Under the pieces are notes generated by a model. That model made no database searches and had not been told where the DNA came from. It saw only the letters and a list, made by a program, of their open reading frames with translations. Source: an uncultured Legionella sp. (lineage in GTDB: Bacteria > Pseudomonadota > Gammaproteobacteria > Legionellales > Legionellaceae). From it: a stretch of 20,360 nucleotides of DNA. A program made the position numbers and the translations under genes. Of this stretch, positions 6,733 to 15,113 are shown in pieces. The stretch spans positions 1-20,360 of the forward strand of contig CAISKC010000355.1 in NCBI GenBank assembly GCA_903885895.1, read 5' to 3'. Position 1 is the first letter of the stretch; every line of letters begins with the position of its first letter.

Positions 6733-8829
6733 TCATTTCGTGGAAGACCCTGAATATTTGTAGATAATTGTTTTGAGAGTGGATAACGTTAACGGTTTTA
6801 TCGTGATATCATTCATCCCAGCTGCGATGCATTCATCGCGAATTTTGCCCTCAGCATGTGCAGTTAAACCCACAATAGGTACAGCTGGTTTCCCATGTTC
6901 TGTTTCAAAAGCACGTAATTGCTTAGCAAATTCAATACCAGACATGCCTGGTAATCCTACATCGGAAAAAATGAAGTCAAAATGTTGCGTGGTCGCAAGT
7001 TCTAGAGCGACTTCTGCATTGGTAACTGGGGTGCTGGAAAGTTTTGCTTGTTTTAACATCAAGTCTACAATGTTGAGTGCAATTTTATTGTCTTCAATGA
7101 CGAGTATTTGTAAAGTATGCTCGAATATTTCAGTAGAAATAGGGCTGGCTTCCTGTGAGGATGCTTCGGGCATTAGGATACAGGAGTCCATTTTTCCAAT
7201 TTGCATAGAAAGGGTGAAATAAAAATTAGAACCAACATTCACTTGACTGGCTACGGCGATTTCCCCTCCTAATAGCTGCGTATAGGATTGTGCAAAATGT
7301 AATCCTAAGCCATGGCCTTTATCGCGCCCTTTATAAGAGGGTTCCACTCGAAAAAATCGTTCAAAAATATTATCAATCAATTCTGGAGGGATTCCTTTTC
7401 CAGTATCGATTACTTGAAACTTTAAGATAACTTCATCATTTTTTTGTTCAAGCAACGTGACTTTGATTTCAACTTGACCAATATTGGTAAATTTAATGGC
7501 GTTGCCTACTAAATTTAGAAGAACATGATAGAGTTTTTTATGATCACAGATCAGAATAGGAGGGATATTGGGATCAATATAAGAGAGCAACTTAATTTCC
7601 TTCACCATGGTAGAAGGGTGCTCTAGATTAATGATGCCTTGAATAAGATGCCGAATACTAAACGGAGCAAGATAGAGATCATTCGAGGTCAGCTCATCTG
7701 CTTGTACGACATCGAGAATTTCATTCAGCATGTTTAATAACTCATGTCCACTTTGACCCAAATCATGCGCATGTTTTTTCTGAATGGGTGTCGCCACTTC
7801 ATTTTCAAGAATTTCAGCCATGCCCACGATGCCAGATAACGGTGTGCGGATATCATGACTGATATTAGCTAAAAACTCCGTTTTAGCATGACTGGCTAGT
7901 TCAGCAGCTTCTTTGGCCCTTTTGAGTTCGACTTCCATTTTTTTACGATCGGTGATGTCGATGGAGATTCCTACAATACCAATAGTTTGTTGATTATTAG
8001 AGTCTCGTAGTGGCACGCGATTGGTTAAAAAATAAATTTCTCTTCCATTCACATCTGTTATGGGTGGTTCTTCAACATTAATTTTGGGTATGCCTGTCGT
8101 GATAACAGCTCTATCATCACGTTCAAAGGATTCGGCTTGTCCTTCTGACCAGTGCGTTAATTGTGCGGTTTCTGCATGGGTCATGCCGATAATATCATCT
8201 CTGGAACTAAGGCCTAGCATCTTGGCCACATTGTCATTACAGCCGAGGAAAATGGAGTCCTTATTGAGCCAATAGACATTACCAGGCATACAACCAATGA
8301 TTTTTTCGAAGTAATCATAAATAAATGAGATGAATGTTTCGGTGGTGATGTTATGAATGGAGTCTTTTGCCATGTCTGTATACAGTGCTAGTTTTTTCTG
8401 CCTAGACGTTTGTTTTTTTGAGTTTTTTTGGTGCGAATTTGTTGGGCTTTCTCTAGAGATATCAATGAGCGTTGCGACAATCCCGATGGTTTGACCTTGT
8501 TCGATACATAATGGCGCTCGGTTAATTAAAAAGACATGCGTATCGCCAGAATGAATTTGCCATTCCTCAGTTGTACATAATGGGAGGTTATTGATCAGAA
8601 CCGTACTATCATATTTTTGAATGGATTTGGTTTGGGCTTTCCAGGGTAAGGATAGATGCGTTTTTCCTATAATATCTTCAGGGTGTGCAAGACCTGCTAG
8701 GGCAGCAAAGTATGCATTACATCCTAAATATTTACCATCTTTATCCAGCCAATAAATGCCCGCACCAGTATGATCAATGATGTGTTTTTTTAAAGCAGTA
8801 AGTTGTTGCAAATTTGTTATATTCGTCAT
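6733..8829 (-). CDS. PAS-PAS hybrid sensor histidine kinase with receiver domain
   Basis: A 698-residue cytosolic-looking hybrid kinase with no membrane helix. Domains in order: PAS 1 (about 14-125, Y-W-L-D-K-D-G-K-Y-L-G-C-N), PAS 2 (about 171-293, Y-W-L-N-K-D-S-I-F-L-G-C-N, clearly related to PAS 1), HisKA with H325 in S-H-D-I-R-T-P-L-S-G, HATPase with N443 (N-A-I-K-F-T), D-T-G-K-G-I-P and G-H-G-L-G-L, then a receiver with E579/D580, phospho-acceptor D623 (S-D-V-G-L-P-G-M-S-G), T656 and K678. All catalytic residues are present. There is no Hpt or output domain, so a separate phosphotransfer protein and regulator are expected elsewhere. The gene starts 25 bases after the NRPS stop in the same direction and is probably co-transcribed with it. 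It could sense an intracellular signal or redox state, but the ligand cannot be inferred. Confidence 0.92.
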   Translation of the reverse strand: MTNITNLQQLTALKKHIIDHTGAGIYWLDKDGKYLGCNAYFAALAGLAHPEDIIGKTHLSLPWKAQTKSIQKYDSTVLINNLPLCTTEEWQIHSGDTHVFLINRAPLCIEQGQTIGIVATLIDISRESPTNSHQKNSKKQTSRQKKLALYTDMAKDSIHNITTETFISFIYDYFEKIIGCMPGNVYWLNKDSIFLGCNDNVAKMLGLSSRDDIIGMTHAETAQLTHWSEGQAESFERDDRAVITTGIPKINVEEPPITDVNGREIYFLTNRVPLRDSNNQQTIGIVGISIDITDRKKMEVELKRAKEAAELASHAKTEFLANISHDIRTPLSGIVGMAEILENEVATPIQKKHAHDLGQSGHELLNMLNEILDVVQADELTSNDLYLAPFSIRHLIQGIINLEHPSTMVKEIKLLSYIDPNIPPILICDHKKLYHVLLNLVGNAIKFTNIGQVEIKVTLLEQKNDEVILKFQVIDTGKGIPPELIDNIFERFFRVEPSYKGRDKGHGLGLHFAQSYTQLLGGEIAVASQVNVGSNFYFTLSMQIGKMDSCILMPEASSQEASPISTEIFEHTLQILVIEDNKIALNIVDLMLKQAKLSSTPVTNAEVALELATTQHFDFIFSDVGLPGMSGIEFAKQLRAFETEHGKPAVPIVGLTAHAEGKIRDECIAAGMNDITIKPLTLSTLKTIIYKYSGSSTK

Positions 8830-8854
8830 ACTAACAATTGTCTTTCTCTCTACC

Positions 8855-11851
8855 CTAAGCTATTTGTACAGATATACCATGATTTACCAAATCTTTCTTT
8901 AGGCAGATTAATATTTTTTTTGCCAAAATTTTCACATAAGGTTGTGTGAGCATCGATTCATGATCTCCAGGGACGGTATGAACTTGAATAGGATAGGTAG
9001 AAAATGAGGAGAGATAATTGGTTTCATCATTTAAAACATCAGTATGGAGCGCTTTAAAAAGCGTTATTTTATCTTTAAGAAGATGGGGCGTAAATACGGC
9101 AGCAATCGAAAATAGATGATGCGATATTTTATGTAAATCAATATCTAATTGTGTTTTAATTTGTTTAGTAATTGTCTCTTCCCAAGGCGAAGCAAAGTAT
9201 TTTTCATAGTAGGCTTGCTGATTTCTATTTTTAGACGATAAAACCCAAGTATCGAATAAGTATAGGCCATGGACTCGTTCCTGTGCGTTGTGGAGTTGAT
9301 AAGCTATTTCTAATGCAATCAAGCCTCCAAAAGAATGCCCGCCAATGTAATAAGGACCAGCAGGTTGGATTTTTTTGATCAGTACTAGATAGGCGTGAGC
9401 AATTTCTGGGATATTATTAAATTTAATCGGTTGTTTCTCAATCGCTGGATATTGAATGCCGTAACAACTGATGTGTTGGTTTAGTTCTTTTGCCAGTTGC
9501 ATATAACTAAAAGCAGTACCACTCAAAGGATGAATTAAGAAAAGATTTTGTTGGCGTGCTTTATTTAAAAGCAACGGAGAGGTTAATTGGTTTTTTAAAT
9601 GTTTCTCTCGAAATAGGACCATTTCTTTAATGACTTTGATTTTTTGTGAATTCTTTTCGACTAAGTCGCTGATTTTTTTTATGGAAGGATGATCAAAAAT
9701 ATCATGGATACTGATTTCAATACTTAATTGAGTTTTGAGCATTGCAATCAAATGCACCACCAAAAGGGAGTGACCACCAATCGCAAAGAAATTATCATGG
9801 ATGCTAATTTTATGCTTTTCTATGTTTAATAATTGGGAAAAAATATTCAAAATGGCTTGTTGAATGACACCAGAAGCTTTTTGATTTGTGACTTTGCTTA
9901 GAGAGACTGCGCTCGCAAGCGTAGCAAGTTGGTCTTTATCTATTTTACCATTTTGAGTCAAAGGAAATTGATCGTGTACTTTATAGATGTGGGGTATCAT
10001 GTAGGGAGGCAAATATTGTTCTAAGTAGTCTATGATGGCCTCTTTGCCAATCTGTTGCTCAGGATCATGTAGCATGAGATGAGCAACAAGCGTATTGTAT
10101 TGGCGGAAAAGAACCACTGCTTGGCTGATGTTGGGATGGCATAATAATTTCTCTTCAATTTCGCCCAATTCGACACGAAACCCTCTGATTTTAACCTGAT
10201 TGTCTTCCCGCCCTACATATTCGATATGGCCATCATGACGCCAATAACCCAAATCTCCTGTTCTATATAATACGGGGTGGGGGGAACAGTAAAAAGGATT
10301 GATGATAAATTTACTAGCTGTGCTATCTGGTTGATTTAAATAACCTTTGGCAACCCCTGAACCGGCAACGCATATTTCTCCGATCGCGCCAATGGGTACA
10401 GGAGTTAAATATTTATTAAGAATGTAGATCTGGGTATTGTCTATGGGTTTGCCAATGGAGGGGAACATATCCCAATTTGCAGCATGCTTGCTCAGATCAT
10501 AAGCAGTGACGACATGTGTTTCAGAAGGGCCATAGTGATTCGTTAATACGATACTAGCGTGTGCCATAAAAAAGGATTTGATAGTGCCATTGATAGTGAG
10601 TTTTTCACCTGCAACAATAATATGGGTTAAATCTGGATAGGTGAGCTCTTTGCTGATGGATTCTGCAAGAAATAAATCGAGGACAGGCGTGGGTAGAAAC
10701 AAAGTATTTATTTTGACGTTGAGAATAAAGTCGACTAGTTTGCTCATGTCGGTTTTGATTTCGGATGGGATGATACACAGTTCGTAGCCATTGAATAGAG
10801 CAAAAAATATTTCCTGTAATGATACGTCAAATCCAAAAGTGGCATACTGAGAGACTTTATTATTTTTTTGTTGTTTTTGATGTTTTGATTGCCAAGAAAT
10901 CAGATTTGTAATCGTTTGATGTTTTAATATGACCCCTTTGGGATGACCTGTTGAACCAGAGGTATAGATAATATAAGCAGAAGAATTGTGTTTGATATTT
11001 AAATTTGTCAGTTTTTCCTGGGTCATTGCGATGATTGCATCATCTATTTCAACAATGGATTGATTGCGTGACAAAACGGTTTTGAGATGTTCTAAAAGAG
11101 GTTGTTGGGTTAATACAATACTGGGTTGGCAATCATGGTATATTTTCCGCAAGCGTTCTATGGGGGTATCGTGTGGAATCGGCACATAAATACAACCGGC
11201 TTTCAAGGTTGCTAAGATATGAATGGGCAAATGAATATCAGCTTCTGTATACACAACGATACAGTCGCCGACTGATGCCCCTTTTTTTAATAGCAAACGT
11301 GCTAATTGGTTCGCTTTTTCATTCAGTTGCTTATAAGTCAAAAGATGTTGATGGTAGGAGTTCGCTATATTATCAGGCGTTTTTTTCGCTTGTATTTCAA
11401 AAACATGCTGAATGGATTGTTGCGGGACAGTAGCGGTTGAACAGGGGCTCCATTTGGTTAATAACTGATGCGATTTTGTTTTTTCGAGGAATCGTAAATT
11501 GAAGACTGGATGCTCGGGGTGCTGTACGATTTCTCTTAGGAGGGCATGAAAATTCTCACGCATGCAATGTATCATCTTTTGCGAAAAAAGAGCGGTACTA
11601 TATTCAAATAACCCGCTTAATGTCCCTGATGTTTCTTGTAAATATAAGCTCAAATCAAATTTTGCGCTATCAAAATCAGCCAGAAGTATGGAGTCGTTGC
11701 TACAAAAAACATGCTCTATTTCAACATCAGGTAGTGCTAAGGATAGTGCATTAAAATTTTGAAAAGCAAAAAAAAACTTGAATAAGCGGATTTTTTTGAA
11801 CTTCATGTCTATTTGGTTTGAGGATTTGTACAAGTTTATCAAATGGCGCAT
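8855..11851 (-). CDS. NRPS C-terminal part: end of condensation domain, proline-type A domain, carrier protein, thioesterase
   Basis: The frame opens at 11851, but only from about residue 26 is it homologous; the first residues are out-of-frame reading of the preceding segment. Residues 26-125: end of a condensation domain. Residues 145-650: adenylation domain with Y-T-S-G-S-T-G-x-P-K-G (296-306), Y-G-P-S-E (440-444), Y-R-T-G-D-L and N-G-K-I-D. Residues 660-730: carrier protein with S695 in G-G-H-S-L. Residues 765-990: thioesterase with S840 (G-H-S-F-G-G), D867 and H964. Aligned on the GrsA pocket, the specificity residues are D342 V343 Q346 F385 I412 A414 H439 V447 V448 and K636. D-V-Q-F/L-I-A-H-V-V-K is the published proline code. 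The predicted role is activating and loading L-Pro, then releasing the product. Upstream pieces are in the two preceding frames; see the break sites at 11768 and 12372. Confidence 0.9.
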   Translation of the reverse strand: MRHLINLYKSSNQIDMKFKKIRLFKFFFAFQNFNALSLALPDVEIEHVFCSNDSILLADFDSAKFDLSLYLQETSGTLSGLFEYSTALFSQKMIHCMRENFHALLREIVQHPEHPVFNLRFLEKTKSHQLLTKWSPCSTATVPQQSIQHVFEIQAKKTPDNIANSYHQHLLTYKQLNEKANQLARLLLKKGASVGDCIVVYTEADIHLPIHILATLKAGCIYVPIPHDTPIERLRKIYHDCQPSIVLTQQPLLEHLKTVLSRNQSIVEIDDAIIAMTQEKLTNLNIKHNSSAYIIYTSGSTGHPKGVILKHQTITNLISWQSKHQKQQKNNKVSQYATFGFDVSLQEIFFALFNGYELCIIPSEIKTDMSKLVDFILNVKINTLFLPTPVLDLFLAESISKELTYPDLTHIIVAGEKLTINGTIKSFFMAHASIVLTNHYGPSETHVVTAYDLSKHAANWDMFPSIGKPIDNTQIYILNKYLTPVPIGAIGEICVAGSGVAKGYLNQPDSTASKFIINPFYCSPHPVLYRTGDLGYWRHDGHIEYVGREDNQVKIRGFRVELGEIEEKLLCHPNISQAVVLFRQYNTLVAHLMLHDPEQQIGKEAIIDYLEQYLPPYMIPHIYKVHDQFPLTQNGKIDKDQLATLASAVSLSKVTNQKASGVIQQAILNIFSQLLNIEKHKISIHDNFFAIGGHSLLVVHLIAMLKTQLSIEISIHDIFDHPSIKKISDLVEKNSQKIKVIKEMVLFREKHLKNQLTSPLLLNKARQQNLFLIHPLSGTAFSYMQLAKELNQHISCYGIQYPAIEKQPIKFNNIPEIAHAYLVLIKKIQPAGPYYIGGHSFGGLIALEIAYQLHNAQERVHGLYLFDTWVLSSKNRNQQAYYEKYFASPWEETITKQIKTQLDIDLHKISHHLFSIAAVFTPHLLKDKITLFKALHTDVLNDETNYLSSFSTYPIQVHTVPGDHESMLTQPYVKILAKKILICLKKDLVNHGISVQIA

Positions 11852-12356
11852 CTTGATTGAGGTAAGCCTCTTCTACGGTAAGCTTGATTTGATTGAGCAA
11901 TTCTTGGAAAGAGGGATTGTTGGTTAGTTGAATGCGTAAAGCGAGTAGATTAATAAAAAATCCCAGAGTCTTCTCGACACCAGGATAATGCCGACCTGAA
12001 AAAGGTGAGCCGATAATCATATCTTCTTGGCCACTATAATGAGCTAATAATACAGAAAACGCAGCCAATAAGATGGTATATAACGTGGTGCCGGCTTGTT
12101 TGGCAATATTTTTTAATTGCAAAGTTGTATGAGCATCGATGACAAACGGGATTCTTTTACCGCTGTAATCAATCTGCGTTGTCATACTATGTTTTGTAGG
12201 CAATTGTAATACAGGAGGGTTTTGTAATTTATGTTGCCAGTAAGCAATTTGTTCTGGGATATGCTGTGAAATAAACTGTCTTTGCCATAAGGTAAAATCC
12301 GTATATTGAATACTGGGTAGTTCTAAATCATTCAGGTTTGTTCTTAAATAAACCAA
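11751..12356 (-). CDS. NRPS middle fragment: centre of the condensation domain
   Basis: A 201-residue open frame (TTG start, almost certainly not a real initiation site) carrying condensation-domain motifs C4-C7: Y-T-D-F-T-L-W-Q-R-Q, I-I-G-S-P-F-S-G-R-H-Y-P-G-V-E with G-F-F-I-N-L, N-Q-D-A-P-F-D-K-L-V, and N-P-L-I-Q-V-F-F. It is in the same frame as the upstream piece, separated only by a TAA and five codons. It runs out of frame with the downstream piece at a run of nine T (minus strand). A separate 201-residue protein from here would have no catalytic function; it makes sense only as part of one continuous synthetase. Confidence 0.85.
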   Translation of the reverse strand: MVYLRTNLNDLELPSIQYTDFTLWQRQFISQHIPEQIAYWQHKLQNPPVLQLPTKHSMTTQIDYSGKRIPFVIDAHTTLQLKNIAKQAGTTLYTILLAAFSVLLAHYSGQEDMIIGSPFSGRHYPGVEKTLGFFINLLALRIQLTNNPSFQELLNQIKLTVEEAYLNQDAPFDKLVQILKPNRHEVQKNPLIQVFFCFSKF

Positions 12357-12371
12357 ATACAGATGATTCAG

Positions 12372-14864
12372 TTATTTACAAAAAATATCAAACGACCAAC
12401 CGTCGTGAATAATGTGATGTAAGCAAATAAATAGATAATAGGTTGTTTCAGAAGTTTGAATCAATGTTGCTCGTAAGAGTGGTGCTTGGGTTAAATCAAA
12501 TGGGGTTTTTGCTTCTTGCTTGGCGAGTTGAAATAAAGCCTTATCTGAAATTTTTTTATAGGGTTTGAGAACTAGTTGAAATTGAAACTCATTTTTGGGG
12601 TGTACAACTTGCTTTGGAGCGCCATGTTCTTCTATAAAATAAGTTCTGAGACTTTCATGTCGGCAAACCATGGCATGAAATGATTGCTCAAGTACGGGAA
12701 CATTTAAATGGCCGCTTAGCTTCAGCGACGTAAACATATTATAGTGCGAACTATCTTGGTCGAGTTGTTGGATGAACCAGAGACGCTCTTGCGCATAGGA
12801 TAAGCGTAATGGCTGAAAGCGTAACGGTTCAGAAATGGAGGTGATTTCTGGATAAATAGTATTTTTTTTATTGCTTAATAGGGCTGCTAATTGTCCCACG
12901 GTAGACGCATTGAGGAATTCTGTGATGTTCAGCTTTATATCCGTTTCTTTCCAAATTTGCGCAATGATTAAAGCTGCTAACAGGGAGTTGCCACCTAAGT
13001 TTAAAAAGTGGTCAGTAGGGATAATAGGGGCTATCTTGAGGGTGTTTTCCCACAAATAGATCAGCCTTGCTTCCATGATACTAGCATTTTGGTGGATGGC
13101 ATGATTGTGTGCTGTTTTTTTAATAGGATTGATTTTATTTAAAATAATGGATGGGATTTGATAGTCATTGGCGATTTTAAGTATAAAGGGGTGATAATCT
13201 CGAGAGGTATTCGGGGTAATGGGTGTTTTTTCGAGATTTGAAATGCTTTCTTCATAAAAATGATAAGCGAATTGTTTCGCATATTCTGGGGGTATGACAT
13301 ATTGGGTGATGTCATACTTTGTTTGTAACGTTGCTTTTTTTAGACTTTTCAGGAAAAGCAAAGCAGGCATGTTTTTGTTGGATGCCACATATTGTAAACA
13401 GATCTGAGATAGATTTTTTTCAATGGCGATCTCGCCTAATTTATTTAAGAGTTGGTGCTCTACACCTTTACCAAGTACGCGACAACTGAGTAAGCAATTT
13501 ACGACGATTAATGATCGCTTTTCGATCTGATAAAATAAAGCACCGACTAAGCCATAATCCCCAAAACGATCCGTTACATGCACAATAAGACAATGCGTGT
13601 TGTGAAGTAATTGAGTTAATTGTGGCTCGTTATAGCGCAAGCTCATCAAGTTAAATTGATTGGTACGTTGCGTTAATTGCGCAACCCGCTCAATATAGGT
13701 CTCTTTGATGGGCATGATCGTGATTTGTAAATTGAGATTGGCAATAAACTCAGAAAATGTTGGAATAGATTTTCTGAATTGTTCGCGTTGTTGATTTTCA
13801 TGATAAAGCTGGGTTCTATTTTTATCTTCATTGGTCACTTTTCTAGGATCAAATGCCCACACGTGATTCAAAAAATGTGGGATGTCGTCATCTTTGTCAG
13901 GTAAAGTGAGGCAAAGTATCTCGGGAAACCGAGCTTGTATTTCCGCACATTCAACAGGATTGTCATCAATAAAAATAAAACTATCTATGCCTAAGTTGAG
14001 CTCTTTAGCCAAATCATAAATATTATGCGGTTTTGAATGCCAATTAATCCTGGTTGCGACAATATGCTGAAGCTTTAAGTGCATATCTGGCCGTTGTTCG
14101 AAGACGCTTAAGACATCTTCTTCATTATTTTTGCTGCATAAACACAATAGCATGCCTTGTTCATATTGTTTTAACATAAAATCTTGTAAAAATAGTCTGG
14201 CTGGATCGAGCGTAACACCCATCGGACCCAGCTCACCGCACACGCCTTTCCATAAAGTATTATCACAATCAAGTAAGATGACCTTGTAAGGGGCTTGATG
14301 CAACGTGTGAATTTTTCTAGCTAGAAAGGTAGCTAGCGCGCAGAAGTATTCTTGAGTGTAGGGAATGTGTCCGATTTCTTCAGCATGAGTATCGTGGTAC
14401 TGGGAAACTGGGTAGTACTGAGTGGTTTCAGTCGTGGTAAAAAAATAACAGTTTTTTTGTGCTGTAATAACTTCACGTAGTTTATTTTCAAGTTTTTGAT
14501 AGAGTTCCACAAATGCTTGATCATGGTTACTGTGATCACCGCGTGGGCATAAACATACTAGTAAAGGAATAGGCATGGTGCTGGATAATGCAACAATTGT
14601 TGCAGAAAATTGGTCAATTTCTTTAGGAAGGGCCTGAAGATCATAGATACCTTGGATCCTGGGTGCGAGATCTTCGATACGAATTAATAGGATGTTAATG
14701 CCATTCGGGTTTTGTCTTAAAGAGCTTTGGGGATTGAGTATTTGTTGAAAAACTTGATTGTAAGGTGCAAAGACAATTTCTTGATTGAATCCTAATCGAT
14801 TGTTATAGAATTCTAAAAATGATTTTAGTGGATCAGCAGTAAATGTTGCGGATATAAAAATCAT
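12372..14864 (-). CDS. NRPS N-terminal part: FkbH-like HAD/GNAT loading module, carrier protein, start of condensation domain
   Basis: An 830-residue reading frame from the ATG at 14864. Residues 1-185 are the N-terminal part found in FkbH-type loading modules fused to NRPS (M-I-F-I-S-A-T-F-T-A..F-A-P-Y-N-Q-V-F-Q-Q). Residues 193-340 are a HAD-IIIC phosphatase-like domain: D-C-D-N-T-L-W (199-205), S-K-N-N-E (244-248), K278, I-D-D-N-P-V-E (299-305). Residues 375-510 are the GNAT-like part with F-G-D-Y-G-L-V-G and S-C-R-V-L-G-K-G-V-E. A carrier protein follows (S627 in L-G-G-N-S-L), then a condensation domain with L-S-Y-A-Q-E-R-L-W (689-697) and the catalytic H-H-I-I-H-D-G (816-822). FkbH proteins load glyceryl (from 1,3-bisphosphoglycerate) or a related three-carbon hydroxyacyl unit onto a carrier. 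Translation ends at TAA 12372 seven codons after H-H-I-I-H-D-G. A TATAAT box lies about 30 bases upstream of the ATG. Confidence 0.9.
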   Translation of the reverse strand: MIFISATFTADPLKSFLEFYNNRLGFNQEIVFAPYNQVFQQILNPQSSLRQNPNGINILLIRIEDLAPRIQGIYDLQALPKEIDQFSATIVALSSTMPIPLLVCLCPRGDHSNHDQAFVELYQKLENKLREVITAQKNCYFFTTTETTQYYPVSQYHDTHAEEIGHIPYTQEYFCALATFLARKIHTLHQAPYKVILLDCDNTLWKGVCGELGPMGVTLDPARLFLQDFMLKQYEQGMLLCLCSKNNEEDVLSVFEQRPDMHLKLQHIVATRINWHSKPHNIYDLAKELNLGIDSFIFIDDNPVECAEIQARFPEILCLTLPDKDDDIPHFLNHVWAFDPRKVTNEDKNRTQLYHENQQREQFRKSIPTFSEFIANLNLQITIMPIKETYIERVAQLTQRTNQFNLMSLRYNEPQLTQLLHNTHCLIVHVTDRFGDYGLVGALFYQIEKRSLIVVNCLLSCRVLGKGVEHQLLNKLGEIAIEKNLSQICLQYVASNKNMPALLFLKSLKKATLQTKYDITQYVIPPEYAKQFAYHFYEESISNLEKTPITPNTSRDYHPFILKIANDYQIPSIILNKINPIKKTAHNHAIHQNASIMEARLIYLWENTLKIAPIIPTDHFLNLGGNSLLAALIIAQIWKETDIKLNITEFLNASTVGQLAALLSNKKNTIYPEITSISEPLRFQPLRLSYAQERLWFIQQLDQDSSHYNMFTSLKLSGHLNVPVLEQSFHAMVCRHESLRTYFIEEHGAPKQVVHPKNEFQFQLVLKPYKKISDKALFQLAKQEAKTPFDLTQAPLLRATLIQTSETTYYLFICLHHIIHDGWSFDIFCK

Positions 14865-14890
14865 ATTGTGTCTTAATATTTTTTTTACGG

Positions 14891-14917
14891 ATTATAACAC
14901 AATCATTAGGATTTCAA
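14891..14917 (-). promoter_or_regulatory. candidate sigma-70 promoter of the NRPS-kinase operon
   Basis: Read on the minus strand, TTGAAA (14917-14912) and TATAAT (14896-14891) are spaced by 15 bases, slightly short of optimal, and the TATAAT is a perfect -10. The -10 lies 27 bases before the ATG at 14864. The ATG itself is preceded only by a weak purine stretch (AAGACAC). Confidence 0.5.
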
Positions 14918-15113
14918 TATTTGATGTAGGCTGTAATGGAGAATTAAAATCTGTGAGAAGTAGATGGTTGGGTTAAGACCCAATCTTTAGATGATAGAAT
15001 AATGGTGTCTTAATTTAGCAGACGCTTAAGCGGCGGTTAAAATATTAGGGACTCGTTCTGGTTCTATGCGTAAAAAATCGGTCAATAATATTATCTGATC
15101 TTGGTTAACTGAT

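Noticed and set aside
6773..7222. Plus-strand open frame opposite the kinase
   Set aside because: It is antisense to the receiver/HATPase region, whose motifs are all intact on the minus strand; no homology or binding site.
11777..11851. The first about 25 residues of the frame starting at 11851 as a genuine NRPS N-terminus
   Set aside because: They are an out-of-frame reading of the condensation-domain segment encoded by the neighbouring frame; homology starts only at the T9 run.
12354..12356. TTG at 12356 as the start of an independent gene
   Set aside because: It has no ribosome binding site and lies mid-domain, in the same frame as the upstream piece.
14940..15035. Inverted repeat TTAAGAC/GTCTTAA and palindrome CGCTTAAGCG between the lipase and the NRPS
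   Set aside because: The arms are short and widely separated with no T tract; too weak to call a terminator or operator.
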